DNA from: Sva-07 sp963715285
GTDB lineage: Bacteria > Actinomycetota > Acidimicrobiia > Acidimicrobiales > Ilumatobacteraceae
Length of the DNA stretch: 64,000 bases
Assembly (NCBI GenBank): GCA_963715285.1
Contig: CAVQRU010000010.1
Coordinates: 1 to 64,000 of the forward strand
Direction of reading: 5' to 3'
This document shows positions 56,162-62,996 of the stretch, one piece after another. Under the pieces are notes generated by a model. That model saw only the letters and a program-made list of their open reading frames with translations. It was not told the DNA's origin and did not search any database. Numbering within the stretch: position 1 is the first letter of the stretch; every line of letters begins with the position of its first letter. The position numbers and the translations under genes are program-made.

Positions 56162-57282
56162 CGCCGCCGCCTCGTGAGTGGCTCGACGACGTTGCACCCG
56201 TCGGCGTCGTCGAGGGCGGTCAACGCCCGGAGCCGGGGTGCGTCGTCGGTCGAGCCCGGTCGGGCGACCTCGCTGATCGCCGCCACTCGACGCTGGACCC
56301 CGCGACGGTCGACGTGCACGACGACGTCGATCGATCGGGCGAGATGGTGTCGGATGGCCGCGAGCGGCCAGGTCGGCGCGGCCTGCATCACCAACGACTC
56401 CAGGCGCAACAATGCGTCGAGTGGCCCGTTGGCGTGGCACGTCGAGATCGAGCCGTCGTGGCCGGTGTTCATCGCCTGGACCAGTGCCAGCACCTCGTCG
56501 CCGCGCACCTCGCCGACCACGATGCGATCGGGTCGGAGTCGCAGGGCGGTGCGTACGAGTTGGGCGAGGTCGATCGCGGGCGGCCCGTCGATCGTGGCCG
56601 GGCGTGCCTCGAGGCGAACGGTGTGAGGGTGCCGCAGCGGGAGTTCGGTCGTGTCCTCCACCACCACGAGCCGTTCCGACGGCGCGACCGTGCCGAGCAG
56701 TGCGGCCGCGAGTGAGGTCTTGCCCGACGACGTCGCCCCGGACACGACGACGTTGCAGCGGGCGTCGACGATCTCGCCGAGGAGTTCGAGGACATCGCCG
56801 GACGCGAATGCGCCGACCGGTAGCGCATCGCGACGGAACCGGCGGATCGACAGCGCTGCCCCGTCGACGGCGATCGGCGCGAGCGCAGCACACACACGCG
56901 ACCCGTCAGGGAGCCGGGCGTCGACGATCGGCGAGGTCCGGTCGATGCGACGTCCGAGCGGTGCGGTCACCCGCTCGATCAGGTGCTCGACGGTGGCGTG
57001 CTCGAGGGACCCGACCGATTCGAGATCACCGCGCCGGTCGATCCAGACGTCGCCGCCACCATTGACGAGCACCTCGTCGACGGTCGGGTCGCGGAGGAAG
57101 GCGTCGAGTTCACCGAGCCCGGTGAGATGGGCGATCGCCTGCTCGGCGAGCGCACCTTGCTCATCGGTCGTGCGCAGCGGTGCGAGCCGCCGAACCTCGT
57201 TGGCGACGAGCGCGGCGGTGTCGCCCGGCTGTTCGGCGACGAGCCGACAGACCTCGCTGACGAGTCGGGTGTCGGCATTCAC
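56158..57282 (-). CDS. tadA: TadA/CpaF-type secretion ATPase
   Basis: A 374-residue hexameric ATPase driving pilus assembly. The N-terminal domain (DPTVDEVLVNGGGDVWIDRRGDLE) precedes Walker A SGATSSGKTSL, the Asp box VVEDTTELPL and Walker B PDRIVVGEVRGDEVLALVQAMNTGHDGS, with the His box STCHAN. Length is short for TadA but all motifs are intact. GTG 57282 overlaps the CpaE-like stop as GTGA. It leads the ATPase/platform part of the operon. Confidence 0.93.
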   Translation of the reverse strand: MNADTRLVSEVCRLVAEQPGDTAALVANEVRRLAPLRTTDEQGALAEQAIAHLTGLGELDAFLRDPTVDEVLVNGGGDVWIDRRGDLESVGSLEHATVEHLIERVTAPLGRRIDRTSPIVDARLPDGSRVCAALAPIAVDGAALSIRRFRRDALPVGAFASGDVLELLGEIVDARCNVVVSGATSSGKTSLAAALLGTVAPSERLVVVEDTTELPLRHPHTVRLEARPATIDGPPAIDLAQLVRTALRLRPDRIVVGEVRGDEVLALVQAMNTGHDGSISTCHANGPLDALLRLESLVMQAAPTWPLAAIRHHLARSIDVVVHVDRRGVQRRVAAISEVARPGSTDDAPRLRALTALDDADGCNVVEPLTRRRR

Positions 57283-57932
57283 GCCGCAACCCTCCGGAGA
57301 TCGCGCGCGAGCGATCGGGGGAGTCGGGTGGTGAGCAGGCCGGCGTCGACGGCGCGTGCGATCGCCGGATCGATGGCGACGACCGCCTCGACCGGGGCGC
57401 CGAGCGCGTGCTCGACCTCGTGGCGTCGCAACGCCCGGCCCGGCTCGTCGACGAGGATCACGCCCGTCGGCCGAGTGGTGGCGCGCACGGCGCGTCGCAG
57501 CGAGAGGTAGCAGGGGCGGGTGACGAGCAGCGCGTGGTCGACGTACTCGATCAGCGACGCCGGTGGCGCCCCGGTTCCGGCGTCGATCGTGACCTCGCCG
57601 CCGTGGTCGTCCGCCCAGGTGTGGAGCCAGGCACCGAACTCGGCCCAGCGATCGGGGCTCGGAAGCGCTCGCAGCCGGGCGTCGCTGCGCCAGGGGAGCA
57701 GCCATGTCGTGGGCGCGATGTCGAGCAGCAGGTCGGCGAGGTGACTCGCTGCGGCGTCGGCGGCGAGCCAGTCCGCTGCGCCGGGACGCACCGGTTCGGG
57801 CAGCCCGAGGACAGCCGGCAGTTCGCCGTCGAGATCGACGAGCAGCGCGGGGCGCGGCGAAGCCAGCGCCATCGATGCGGTGACGACCGTGGTTCCGCTG
57901 CCACCTTTGGCAGCCCAACAGAGTGTGACCAT
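57279..57932 (-). CDS. cpaE: CpaE/TadZ-like ParA-family localisation protein
   Basis: A 217-residue MinD/ParA-family protein, first gene of the Tad operon. The deviant Walker A reads KGGSGTT: the signature Lys is kept but the second Lys is Thr, as in CpaE/TadZ proteins that place the pilus machine at the pole. VDLDGELPAVLGL supplies the switch region. It lacks the receiver-like N-terminal domain of longer CpaE. The ribosome-binding site GGGGGAA precedes the ATG. Confidence 0.85.
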   Translation of the reverse strand: MVTLCWAAKGGSGTTVVTASMALASPRPALLVDLDGELPAVLGLPEPVRPGAADWLAADAAASHLADLLLDIAPTTWLLPWRSDARLRALPSPDRWAEFGAWLHTWADDHGGEVTIDAGTGAPPASLIEYVDHALLVTRPCYLSLRRAVRATTRPTGVILVDEPGRALRRHEVEHALGAPVEAVVAIDPAIARAVDAGLLTTRLPRSLARDLRRVAA

Positions 57933-58073
57933 GACATTCCCCCAATCGGCCGGAGGCCTCGGGCGGATCCATGGGGAGAGTCGGTGAGGCGAGAGTACCG
58001 AGCGACGCGGTGGTCCACAACGCCCGACCGCTCGTTGGCGCCTCCGGCCTGGATCCTGGGTAGCGTCGTCTTC
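57933..58073. promoter_or_regulatory. Divergent intergenic region: Tad operon and tRNA-Sec promoters expected
   Basis: This 141-base stretch separates the leftward Tad operon from the rightward selC gene and must hold both promoters. I see no clear -35/-10 pair; TTGGCG (about 58035) and TAGCGT (about 58061) are spaced too far apart to be convincing. Confidence 0.35.
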
Positions 58074-58169
58074 GGAGGTGTCCGAGCACCTGGTGGGCTC
58101 CGCCGCCTTCAAAGCGGTTGGGACGGGCGATCCCCGTCCGGCGGGTTCGATTCCCGTCCACCTCCGCCA
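58074..58169 (+). tRNA. selC: tRNA-Sec (UCA anticodon), CCA encoded
   Basis: A 96-base tRNA with the special selC form: acceptor GGAGGTG pairing with CACCTCC, discriminator G, encoded CCA, anticodon loop CTTCAAA giving UCA, the conserved GTTGGG after the anticodon arm, a long variable arm (GACGGGC...CCGTCC) and T-arm GGGTTCGATTCCC. Ordinary serine tRNAs do not have UCA anticodons or this extended acceptor/T helix. It supplies selenocysteine at UGA codons. selA, selB, selD and any selenoprotein gene are outside the window. Its 3' end is the attachment site of the island described next. Confidence 0.95.
58149..58168 (+). repeat. Direct repeat, tRNA-Sec end (attL-like)
   Basis: The last 20 bases of the tRNA before the final A, from GATTCCCGTCC to CTCCGCC, are repeated exactly at 61180-61199 in the same orientation. 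tRNA 3' ends are the standard targets of tyrosine-recombinase elements. Confidence 0.85.
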
Positions 58170-58305
58170 ACCAGTCCACTGGCGTCCACCGCGAGTGATC
58201 GACAGCGTCGAGGCCTCCACCGAACAGCTCTGACAATTGCCGCAATGTGGGCGCACTCGGGTTGGTGTGCAATCCGTCGGGTGGGTCGGTTCGTACATTG
58301 TGGTG

Positions 58306-58869
58306 ATGCGGCGTCTCGATCGCTTGTCCGACGATGCGCTCTTGGCGGCGGTGGCGCTGGAGGAGCGTGATGCGGCCGCGGTCTTTGTTCGGCGGTTTCA
58401 GCGGCGTGTGTTCGGTTTGGCGGTGACGATGACCGGCGATGCAGCGCTGGCCGACGACCTTGCCCAGGCGGCGTTCGAGCGTGCGTGGCGCCACGCTGGC
58501 ACCTACGACGTTCGGCGCGGTTCGGTCGCGACGTGGCTGCTGACGATCACCCGGAACCTTGCGATCGACTCGATGCGGGTCCGGCGCGCCATCCCGTTCG
58601 ATCCTGATGTGTTGAGCCAGCTCTTGCCAGAGTCGGCGAGCATCGATCCGCAGCAGGCTGCTGTCGTCGCAGATCAGCTCGGGCAAGTCGGTGTCGAGCT
58701 CGGCAGGCTGCCTCTCGAGCAACGGCGCGCAGTCCTGCTCGCGACGGTGGCGGGGCGAACCGCGAGCGAAATCGCCGAGATCGAGGGTGTTCCGCTGGGC
58801 ACGGCCAAGACGCGAATTCGTACCGGGCTGCGCCGCCTGCGGGCTGCGGTCGTGGAGGTGACTCCGTGA
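58306..58869 (+). CDS. ECF-type RNA polymerase sigma factor
   Basis: A 187-residue sigma-70 family protein with region 2 (FVRRFQRRVFGLAVTMTGDAALADDLAQAAFERAW, about 30-64) and region 4 helix-turn-helix (LPLEQRRAVLLATVAGRTASEIAEIEGVPLGTAKTRIRTGLRRLR, about 135-180). Without region 3 it is an ECF sigma. ATG 58306 is chosen just before the region-2 helix; a GTG directly before it is equivalent. The stop overlaps the anti-sigma start as GTGA, the usual regulatory pairing. Confidence 0.92.
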   Translation: MRRLDRLSDDALLAAVALEERDAAAVFVRRFQRRVFGLAVTMTGDAALADDLAQAAFERAWRHAGTYDVRRGSVATWLLTITRNLAIDSMRVRRAIPFDPDVLSQLLPESASIDPQQAAVVADQLGQVGVELGRLPLEQRRAVLLATVAGRTASEIAEIEGVPLGTAKTRIRTGLRRLRAAVVEVTP

Positions 58870-59516
58870 GCGAGTGGGGGTCGATCGATTGCGACGAATT
58901 CGATGCTCATGTCGATGAGCTGGCGCTCGGCCAACTGAACGAGCCGCTGCGCAGCCAACTCCTCGCACACACGCTGGCGTGCCCGCACTGCCAGTCGCTT
59001 CTCGACAGTCTTGGCACGGTGGCGGATCGGCTGCTGCTGGCGGCACCCCAGGTTGAACCACCAGCCGGGTTCGAGAGCCGGGTACTTGCCCGCGTCGACA
59101 CTGCGGCGGCCGGCTCGACCCGTCACGTCCGGGGCCTTCGCTGGGTGGCCGCAGGGGCCGCGGCGGTGGTCATCGCGGTTTCGGGCATACTCGTCGTCGC
59201 CCAACTCGACGACGGGCCGAAGGCAGTCACAGCCGCGATCGTGGCCGCCGCCGGCAACGAGGTCGGGTCGGTGCAGTTGATCGCGGAACCGACTCCGTAC
59301 GTGGTCGTCGTCATCGACGCACCCAGACCGGGTCCCGGCATCCGGGCGTGCGAGCTGCAACGACCCGATGGCACCTGGGAGACGGTCGGTTGGTGGGATG
59401 CGGCCGACATTGCCTCAGGAGTCTGGGCCGTCGGGATCGACCCTGCCCTGCTCGACGCCACCGCGATGCGCATCACCGCGGACGATGACGTGCTCGCCAC
59501 CGCCGTCTTCAACTGA
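58866..59516 (+). CDS. Membrane anti-sigma factor with zinc-finger-like N-terminus
   Basis: A 216-residue protein. The N-terminal cytoplasmic part carries the ZAS-type motif HTLACPHC (His, Cys, Cys) that binds ECF sigma factors. One membrane helix (about 94-114) leads to an extracytoplasmic domain (about 120-216) with a beta-rich fold like RskA/SigK anti-sigma proteins. Translationally coupled to the sigma factor gene, so the pair forms an envelope-sensing switch. Confidence 0.88.
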   Translation: MSEWGSIDCDEFDAHVDELALGQLNEPLRSQLLAHTLACPHCQSLLDSLGTVADRLLLAAPQVEPPAGFESRVLARVDTAAAGSTRHVRGLRWVAAGAAAVVIAVSGILVVAQLDDGPKAVTAAIVAAAGNEVGSVQLIAEPTPYVVVVIDAPRPGPGIRACELQRPDGTWETVGWWDAADIASGVWAVGIDPALLDATAMRITADDDVLATAVFN

Positions 59517-59649
59517 TCGAGGTCGATCAGCCTCCAACAGCTTCGCGGTCGAGAACCTCGCTGATTCGAACGTCCAAGGAGTCGATCTCGAGGAATCTCT
59601 CCGGCCCGTCCACACGTATACAACGTGACCGCCGACCAAGGAGAGAATC

Positions 59650-60150
59650 ATGACAACCCGAACCGTCCTGTCCGTGCTCATCGTTGCAGGGGCTGTCCTC
59701 ACAGCTTGCGGGAGCGACGACGACGGAGCATCGACCAGCGCCACCACGACACCCGCGGCGGCTGCCACCACCGCTGAGTCAACCAGCCCGACGACCACCG
59801 GCGCTGCGACGGTGATGGTCGCGACTGACTCCGTACTGGGTGAGTATCTCGTCGACTCTGAGGGCCGCACCCTGTATCTGTTCACGCAGGATCAAGGCAC
59901 CACCACGGCCTGTTCGGGTGGTTGTGCCGACAACTGGCCACCGATTGTCTCGGATGCCCCGACTGCCGGTGATGGCATCGACGCCGCACAGCTCGCAACG
60001 GCCGACGGCATCGAGCCGAACCAGGTCACCTATCACGATCACCTCCTGTACTACTTCGCAGGTGACCAGGCCGCCGGCGACACGAACGGGGTCGGTATCC
60101 CCGACTGGTATGCGGTCGATCCTGCCGGCAATGCGATCGAGACCGGCTGA
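59650..60150 (+). CDS. YxFxxD-motif (COG4315-type) lipoprotein
   Basis: A 166-residue secreted lipoprotein with lipobox LTAC (Cys20), a Ser/Thr/Ala-rich linker (25-55) and a compact domain with the repeated hallmark: LVDSEGRTLYLFTQDQ first, then VTYHDHLLYYFAGDQ. CSGGCADNWPP contributes two Cys. Function unknown; related proteins are often regulated by ECF sigma factors, and the ribosome-binding site AAGGAGAG lies just upstream. It follows the sigma/anti-sigma operon after 133 bases. Confidence 0.88.
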   Translation: MTTRTVLSVLIVAGAVLTACGSDDDGASTSATTTPAAAATTAESTSPTTTGAATVMVATDSVLGEYLVDSEGRTLYLFTQDQGTTTACSGGCADNWPPIVSDAPTAGDGIDAAQLATADGIEPNQVTYHDHLLYYFAGDQAAGDTNGVGIPDWYAVDPAGNAIETG

Positions 60151-60370
60151 GCCCGAGCGGAACGGAGTCCGATGGAGCAAGGTGGGGCGCCGCAACCGGG
60201 TCACGTACCGACGTCCACTGGCGGAGCGCACATCGGCTTGGGTTTGATGGAGTCCCCAACCTCGACGAGGAGACGTCTGTACCGACGTCTGATCTGGATT
60301 CGCCCGCAGGCCTCGATCGGCGCGGTATGCCGACTGTCGGGCCCTCCGTCCGAGCCGGCACGGCGCTGTG
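60151..60370. other. Island intergenic region, nothing recognised
   Basis: The 220 bases between convergent lipoprotein and vapC-like genes hold a short inverted/direct repeat set (ACGTCTGTACCGACGTCTG near 60263-60290) and no credible gene. Confidence 0.4.
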
Positions 60371-60751
60371 TCAGATGACTTCGACGCTGACGCGATTGGC
60401 GTGAGCGGCAAGCGCCTCGATGTCGGCTCGGTCTCCGGTGAGGACCGTGCCGCCTGGTTCGGCGATCGCGACGACGAGTGCATCGACGGCGGAGCCGGTG
60501 CGGGCGAGTCGGCGGAGTTCGGCGGCCCGGCGGGCGACGTCCACGCTGACGTTCGATTCGATGATGCACGTCTTCAGGAAGCGGTTGGTGTTGGCATCGC
60601 GGCCGGCATCGCCGTGCAGTGACTCGACGAGCACCATCGTGGGCACGAGCGGTGGCCACAACTCCTGCGCCGTCAATGCGCGGATCAGAGAGACCGACGT
60701 CTTCGTGCGCGCGGCGAGGCGCGAGAGGCCTCCGCTGTCGAGAACGAGCAC
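60371..60751 (-). CDS. vapC: VapC-type PIN-domain ribonuclease toxin
   Basis: A 126-residue PIN-domain protein. The acidic metal-binding residues expected of VapC are visible: Asp5 (LVLDSGGL), Glu43 (LVESL), Asp90 (GSAVDALVV) and Asp107 (LTGDRADI). VapC toxins cleave RNA, often initiator tRNA or rRNA loops. The GTG start lies 2 bases after the vapB stop. The motif VDALVVAIAEPGGTVLTGD is the typical C-terminal part of the fold. Confidence 0.88.
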   Translation of the reverse strand: MLVLDSGGLSRLAARTKTSVSLIRALTAQELWPPLVPTMVLVESLHGDAGRDANTNRFLKTCIIESNVSVDVARRAAELRRLARTGSAVDALVVAIAEPGGTVLTGDRADIEALAAHANRVSVEVI

Positions 60752-60753
60752 GT

Positions 60754-61002
60754 TCAGCTGACTCGGTCGAGCGATCGATCTCGGATGCGTCGTGCGATGG
60801 CGTCGGCTTGCGACTGCTGTCGTGTGCTCGGTTCTCCGACCTCGGCCACGAGTTCCTCGAGATACCGCGCCGTCTCGTCGAGCGCGTCTTGGCGTTCGAG
60901 TTCGGCGCGCAGCGCGATCTGGAGGAGTTCCGACGCCGGCAAGCCGCGCTTCTTCAGCTCGTCGTGGAGGTCGTCGGGGAGGTACACCTGAACGTGTGGC
61001 AT
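60754..61002 (-). CDS. vapB: VapB-type antitoxin
   Basis: An 82-residue antitoxin. The N-terminal MPHVQVYLPDDLHDELKKRGLPASELLQIAL is a ribbon-helix-helix DNA-binding fold; the C-terminal part (about 45-82) is charged and probably wraps around the toxin. Upstream bases on the minus strand contain GCGTATG twice (about 61002-61016), a possible operator for autoregulation. It is first in the two-gene operon. Confidence 0.85.
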   Translation of the reverse strand: MPHVQVYLPDDLHDELKKRGLPASELLQIALRAELERQDALDETARYLEELVAEVGEPSTRQQSQADAIARRIRDRSLDRVS

Positions 61003-61179
61003 ACGCCTAACCATACGCATATTGTGAACGCCGGGCAAGCAGTGGTCGCACTGGGTCGTGACCCTGGGCGCCCGTCGGCGCCCGTCGGCGCTCCTGCGCC
61101 TCAGCTCATGCCGTTACTCTCAACCGACTCGTTCGGGCCTCCTCTGATCCCACACGCTGGGGGAACGCGACGCGATGCG

Positions 61180-61199
61180 GATTCCCGTCCACCTCCGCC
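61180..61199 (+). repeat. Direct repeat, second copy (attR-like)
   Basis: Exact 20-base copy of the tRNA-Sec 3' end (58149-58168), same orientation, about 3.03 kb away and just before the malic enzyme terminator. It has no tRNA 5' part, so it is the distal junction of an insertion. Confidence 0.85.
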
Positions 61200-61211
61200 G
61201 GTCGACCTGCT

Positions 61212-61253
61212 GGTCACGGGGGCGGTCCGCCGCGCGTGGCCGCCCCCGTGACC
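61212..61253. terminator. Perfect 14-bp hairpin downstream of malic enzyme
   Basis: GGTCACGGGGGCGG (61212-61225) and its exact complement CCGCCCCCGTGACC (61240-61253) flank a 14-base loop. It follows the malic enzyme gene (minus strand) by 23 bases. Confidence 0.8.
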
Positions 61254-61276
61254 TCGGGCACGGTCGACGGGCCCGG

Positions 61277-62953
61277 TCAACCGTCGGTGTGGTCGGCGAG
61301 GTCTCGGTACACGGGAGACCAGCTCACCTCGTCGAGACGCGTCGAGATCTCGTCGTCGGTGGTGCCGTCGGTCATCGAGCGGGCGAGGCCCTGGTCGACA
61401 GCAGTTCTCGCCACGGCGAACGCGACACGACGCGCGACACGACGGCTCTCGGTGATCGGCGGGAGGATGCCCCCGTCGCGATTCTCGGCGGCGAGGCCCC
61501 CGATCGCGGTTGCGGCCGCGGTGAGCATCTCGTCGGACACCGCTCGAGCCTTGACTGCGACCACACCGAGGCCGACGCCGGGAAAGACGTGCACGTTGTT
61601 GACCTGCGCGATCGGCACCGAACGGCCGCCGACGTCGACCGGGGCGAACGGGCTCCCCGTACCGATCAGCGCTGCGCCGTCGGTCCACGCGAGGACATCG
61701 GCCGGGATCGCCTCGGCGCGCGGTGTGGGGTTCGACAGTGGGAGCACGATCGGCCGCTCGACGTGCGCAGCCTGGGCCCGGATGACCGCCTCGGTGAAGA
61801 TGCCCGGTTGCCCGGTGACCCCGACGAGCGCGTGCGGGCCGACCCGGCTGACCACGTCGAGCAACTCGACGACACCGTCACCGTCGTCGTCCCAGTCGGC
61901 GATCTCGTCCCATGAACGGGCGAACGGTTGCTGGAACGACGCCAGCCCGTCCATCCGATCGTGGAGCAGGCCGTCGCGGTCGACCAGCCAGCAACGCCGC
62001 ACGGCCTCGTGCTCGTCGACCCCTGCGGCGACCATCGCCCGCACGGCCTGGCTGGCGATCCCGGTGCCCGCGGAGCCTGCGCCGACCACGACGAGGCGTA
62101 GGTCACCGACCGGCGTTCCTGCGGTGCCGAGCCCGGCGACGATCGCTGCGACGCTCACCGCCGCGGTGCCCTGGATGTCGTCGTTGAACGAGCAGATGTG
62201 ATCGCGATGGCGCGCCAGCAGCCGGTTGGCGTGCAGTTGCGCGAAGTCCTCCCATTGCAGCATCACGTCGGGGAACCGCTTTCCGAGCGCGTCGACGAAC
62301 GCGTCGACCAACTCGTCGTATTCGGTGCCACGCACGCGCTGATGGCGCCAGCCGAGGTAGAGCGGATCCGACAGCAGGGCATCGTTGTCGGTTCCGACGT
62401 CGAGCATCACCGGCAGGGTCCGTGACGGATCGAGCCCGCCGCCGGCGGTGTACAACGCCAGCTTGCCGACCGGAATCCCCATCCCACCGATGCCGAGGTC
62501 ACCGAGGCCGAGCACTCGCTCCCCGTCGGTCACCACGACGACGTCGACCTCGAGGTCACCGACGGCGTTGTCGAGCAGTTCCTCGACTCGATCGCGCTGT
62601 GGCCACGACAGGAACAGGCCGCGTTCGCGACGATAGATCCGCGACCACTGCTGGCACGCCAAGCCGACGGTCGGGGTGTACACGATCGGCAACAGCTCCG
62701 CCAGGTGCCGTTCGAGGAACGCATAGAACAGCACGGAGTTGCGATCCTGCAGCGCTCGGAGGAACACGTGCCGACCCAGATCGGTCTGCTTCGACGCGTA
62801 CTCCACCTCGACGCGCTGCAACTGCGTGTCGAGATCTTCGACCACCGGCGGGAGCAATCCGTCGAGACCGAGACGCCGACGCTCCTGCGCTGAGAAGGCG
62901 GTGCCCTTGTTCACGTACCGATCCGCCAGGATCGCCCGTCCACGAGATGTCAT
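61277..62953 (-). CDS. maeA: NAD(P)-dependent malic enzyme
   Basis: A 558-residue large-subunit malic enzyme, oxidatively decarboxylating malate to pyruvate. Signatures: YTPTVGLACQQWSRIYRRERGLFLSW, TDGERVLGLGDLGIGGMGIPVGK, EDFAQLHANRLLARHRDHICSFNDDIQGTAAV with metal-binding acids, and the cofactor GAGSAGTGIASQ. Length fits the E. coli MaeA/SfcA class. In an ethylmalonyl-CoA pathway organism it returns C4 units to pyruvate/acetyl-CoA. ATG 62953 is preferred to the two GTG codons upstream. Confidence 0.95.
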   Translation of the reverse strand: MTSRGRAILADRYVNKGTAFSAQERRRLGLDGLLPPVVEDLDTQLQRVEVEYASKQTDLGRHVFLRALQDRNSVLFYAFLERHLAELLPIVYTPTVGLACQQWSRIYRRERGLFLSWPQRDRVEELLDNAVGDLEVDVVVVTDGERVLGLGDLGIGGMGIPVGKLALYTAGGGLDPSRTLPVMLDVGTDNDALLSDPLYLGWRHQRVRGTEYDELVDAFVDALGKRFPDVMLQWEDFAQLHANRLLARHRDHICSFNDDIQGTAAVSVAAIVAGLGTAGTPVGDLRLVVVGAGSAGTGIASQAVRAMVAAGVDEHEAVRRCWLVDRDGLLHDRMDGLASFQQPFARSWDEIADWDDDGDGVVELLDVVSRVGPHALVGVTGQPGIFTEAVIRAQAAHVERPIVLPLSNPTPRAEAIPADVLAWTDGAALIGTGSPFAPVDVGGRSVPIAQVNNVHVFPGVGLGVVAVKARAVSDEMLTAAATAIGGLAAENRDGGILPPITESRRVARRVAFAVARTAVDQGLARSMTDGTTDDEISTRLDEVSWSPVYRDLADHTDG

Positions 62954-62996
62954 CACCACCCACCGTACGTTCTCGGCGCGGCGCGTGGGTCGTGGT

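Larger units (their letters stand above)
58150..61199 (+). mobile_element. ~3 kb genomic island or relic integrated at tRNA-Sec
   Basis: Bounded by two identical 20-base copies of the tRNA-Sec 3' end. Cargo: ECF sigma factor, anti-sigma factor, YxFxxD-motif lipoprotein and a VapBC toxin-antitoxin pair. The genes are looser in spacing and slightly less GC-rich than neighbours. No integrase, transposase or replication gene is visible, so it is either a non-autonomous element moved in trans or a deletion remnant. The right end abuts the malic enzyme terminator. Confidence 0.75.

Noticed and set aside
58074..58169. tRNA-Ser or an opal suppressor tRNA
   Set aside because: The UCA anticodon, GTTGGG after the anticodon arm, long variable arm and lengthened acceptor/T helix match selC.
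59540..59590. ECF-type promoter (GAACC and CGTC) for the lipoprotein gene
   Set aside because: GAACC and CGTC are present near 59553-59575 but only about 13 bases apart, shorter than the usual 16-17.
61060..61095. Tandem GCGCCCGTCG repeats near the island end
   Set aside because: Only two to three short copies; too short to interpret as an att arm or recombinase site.
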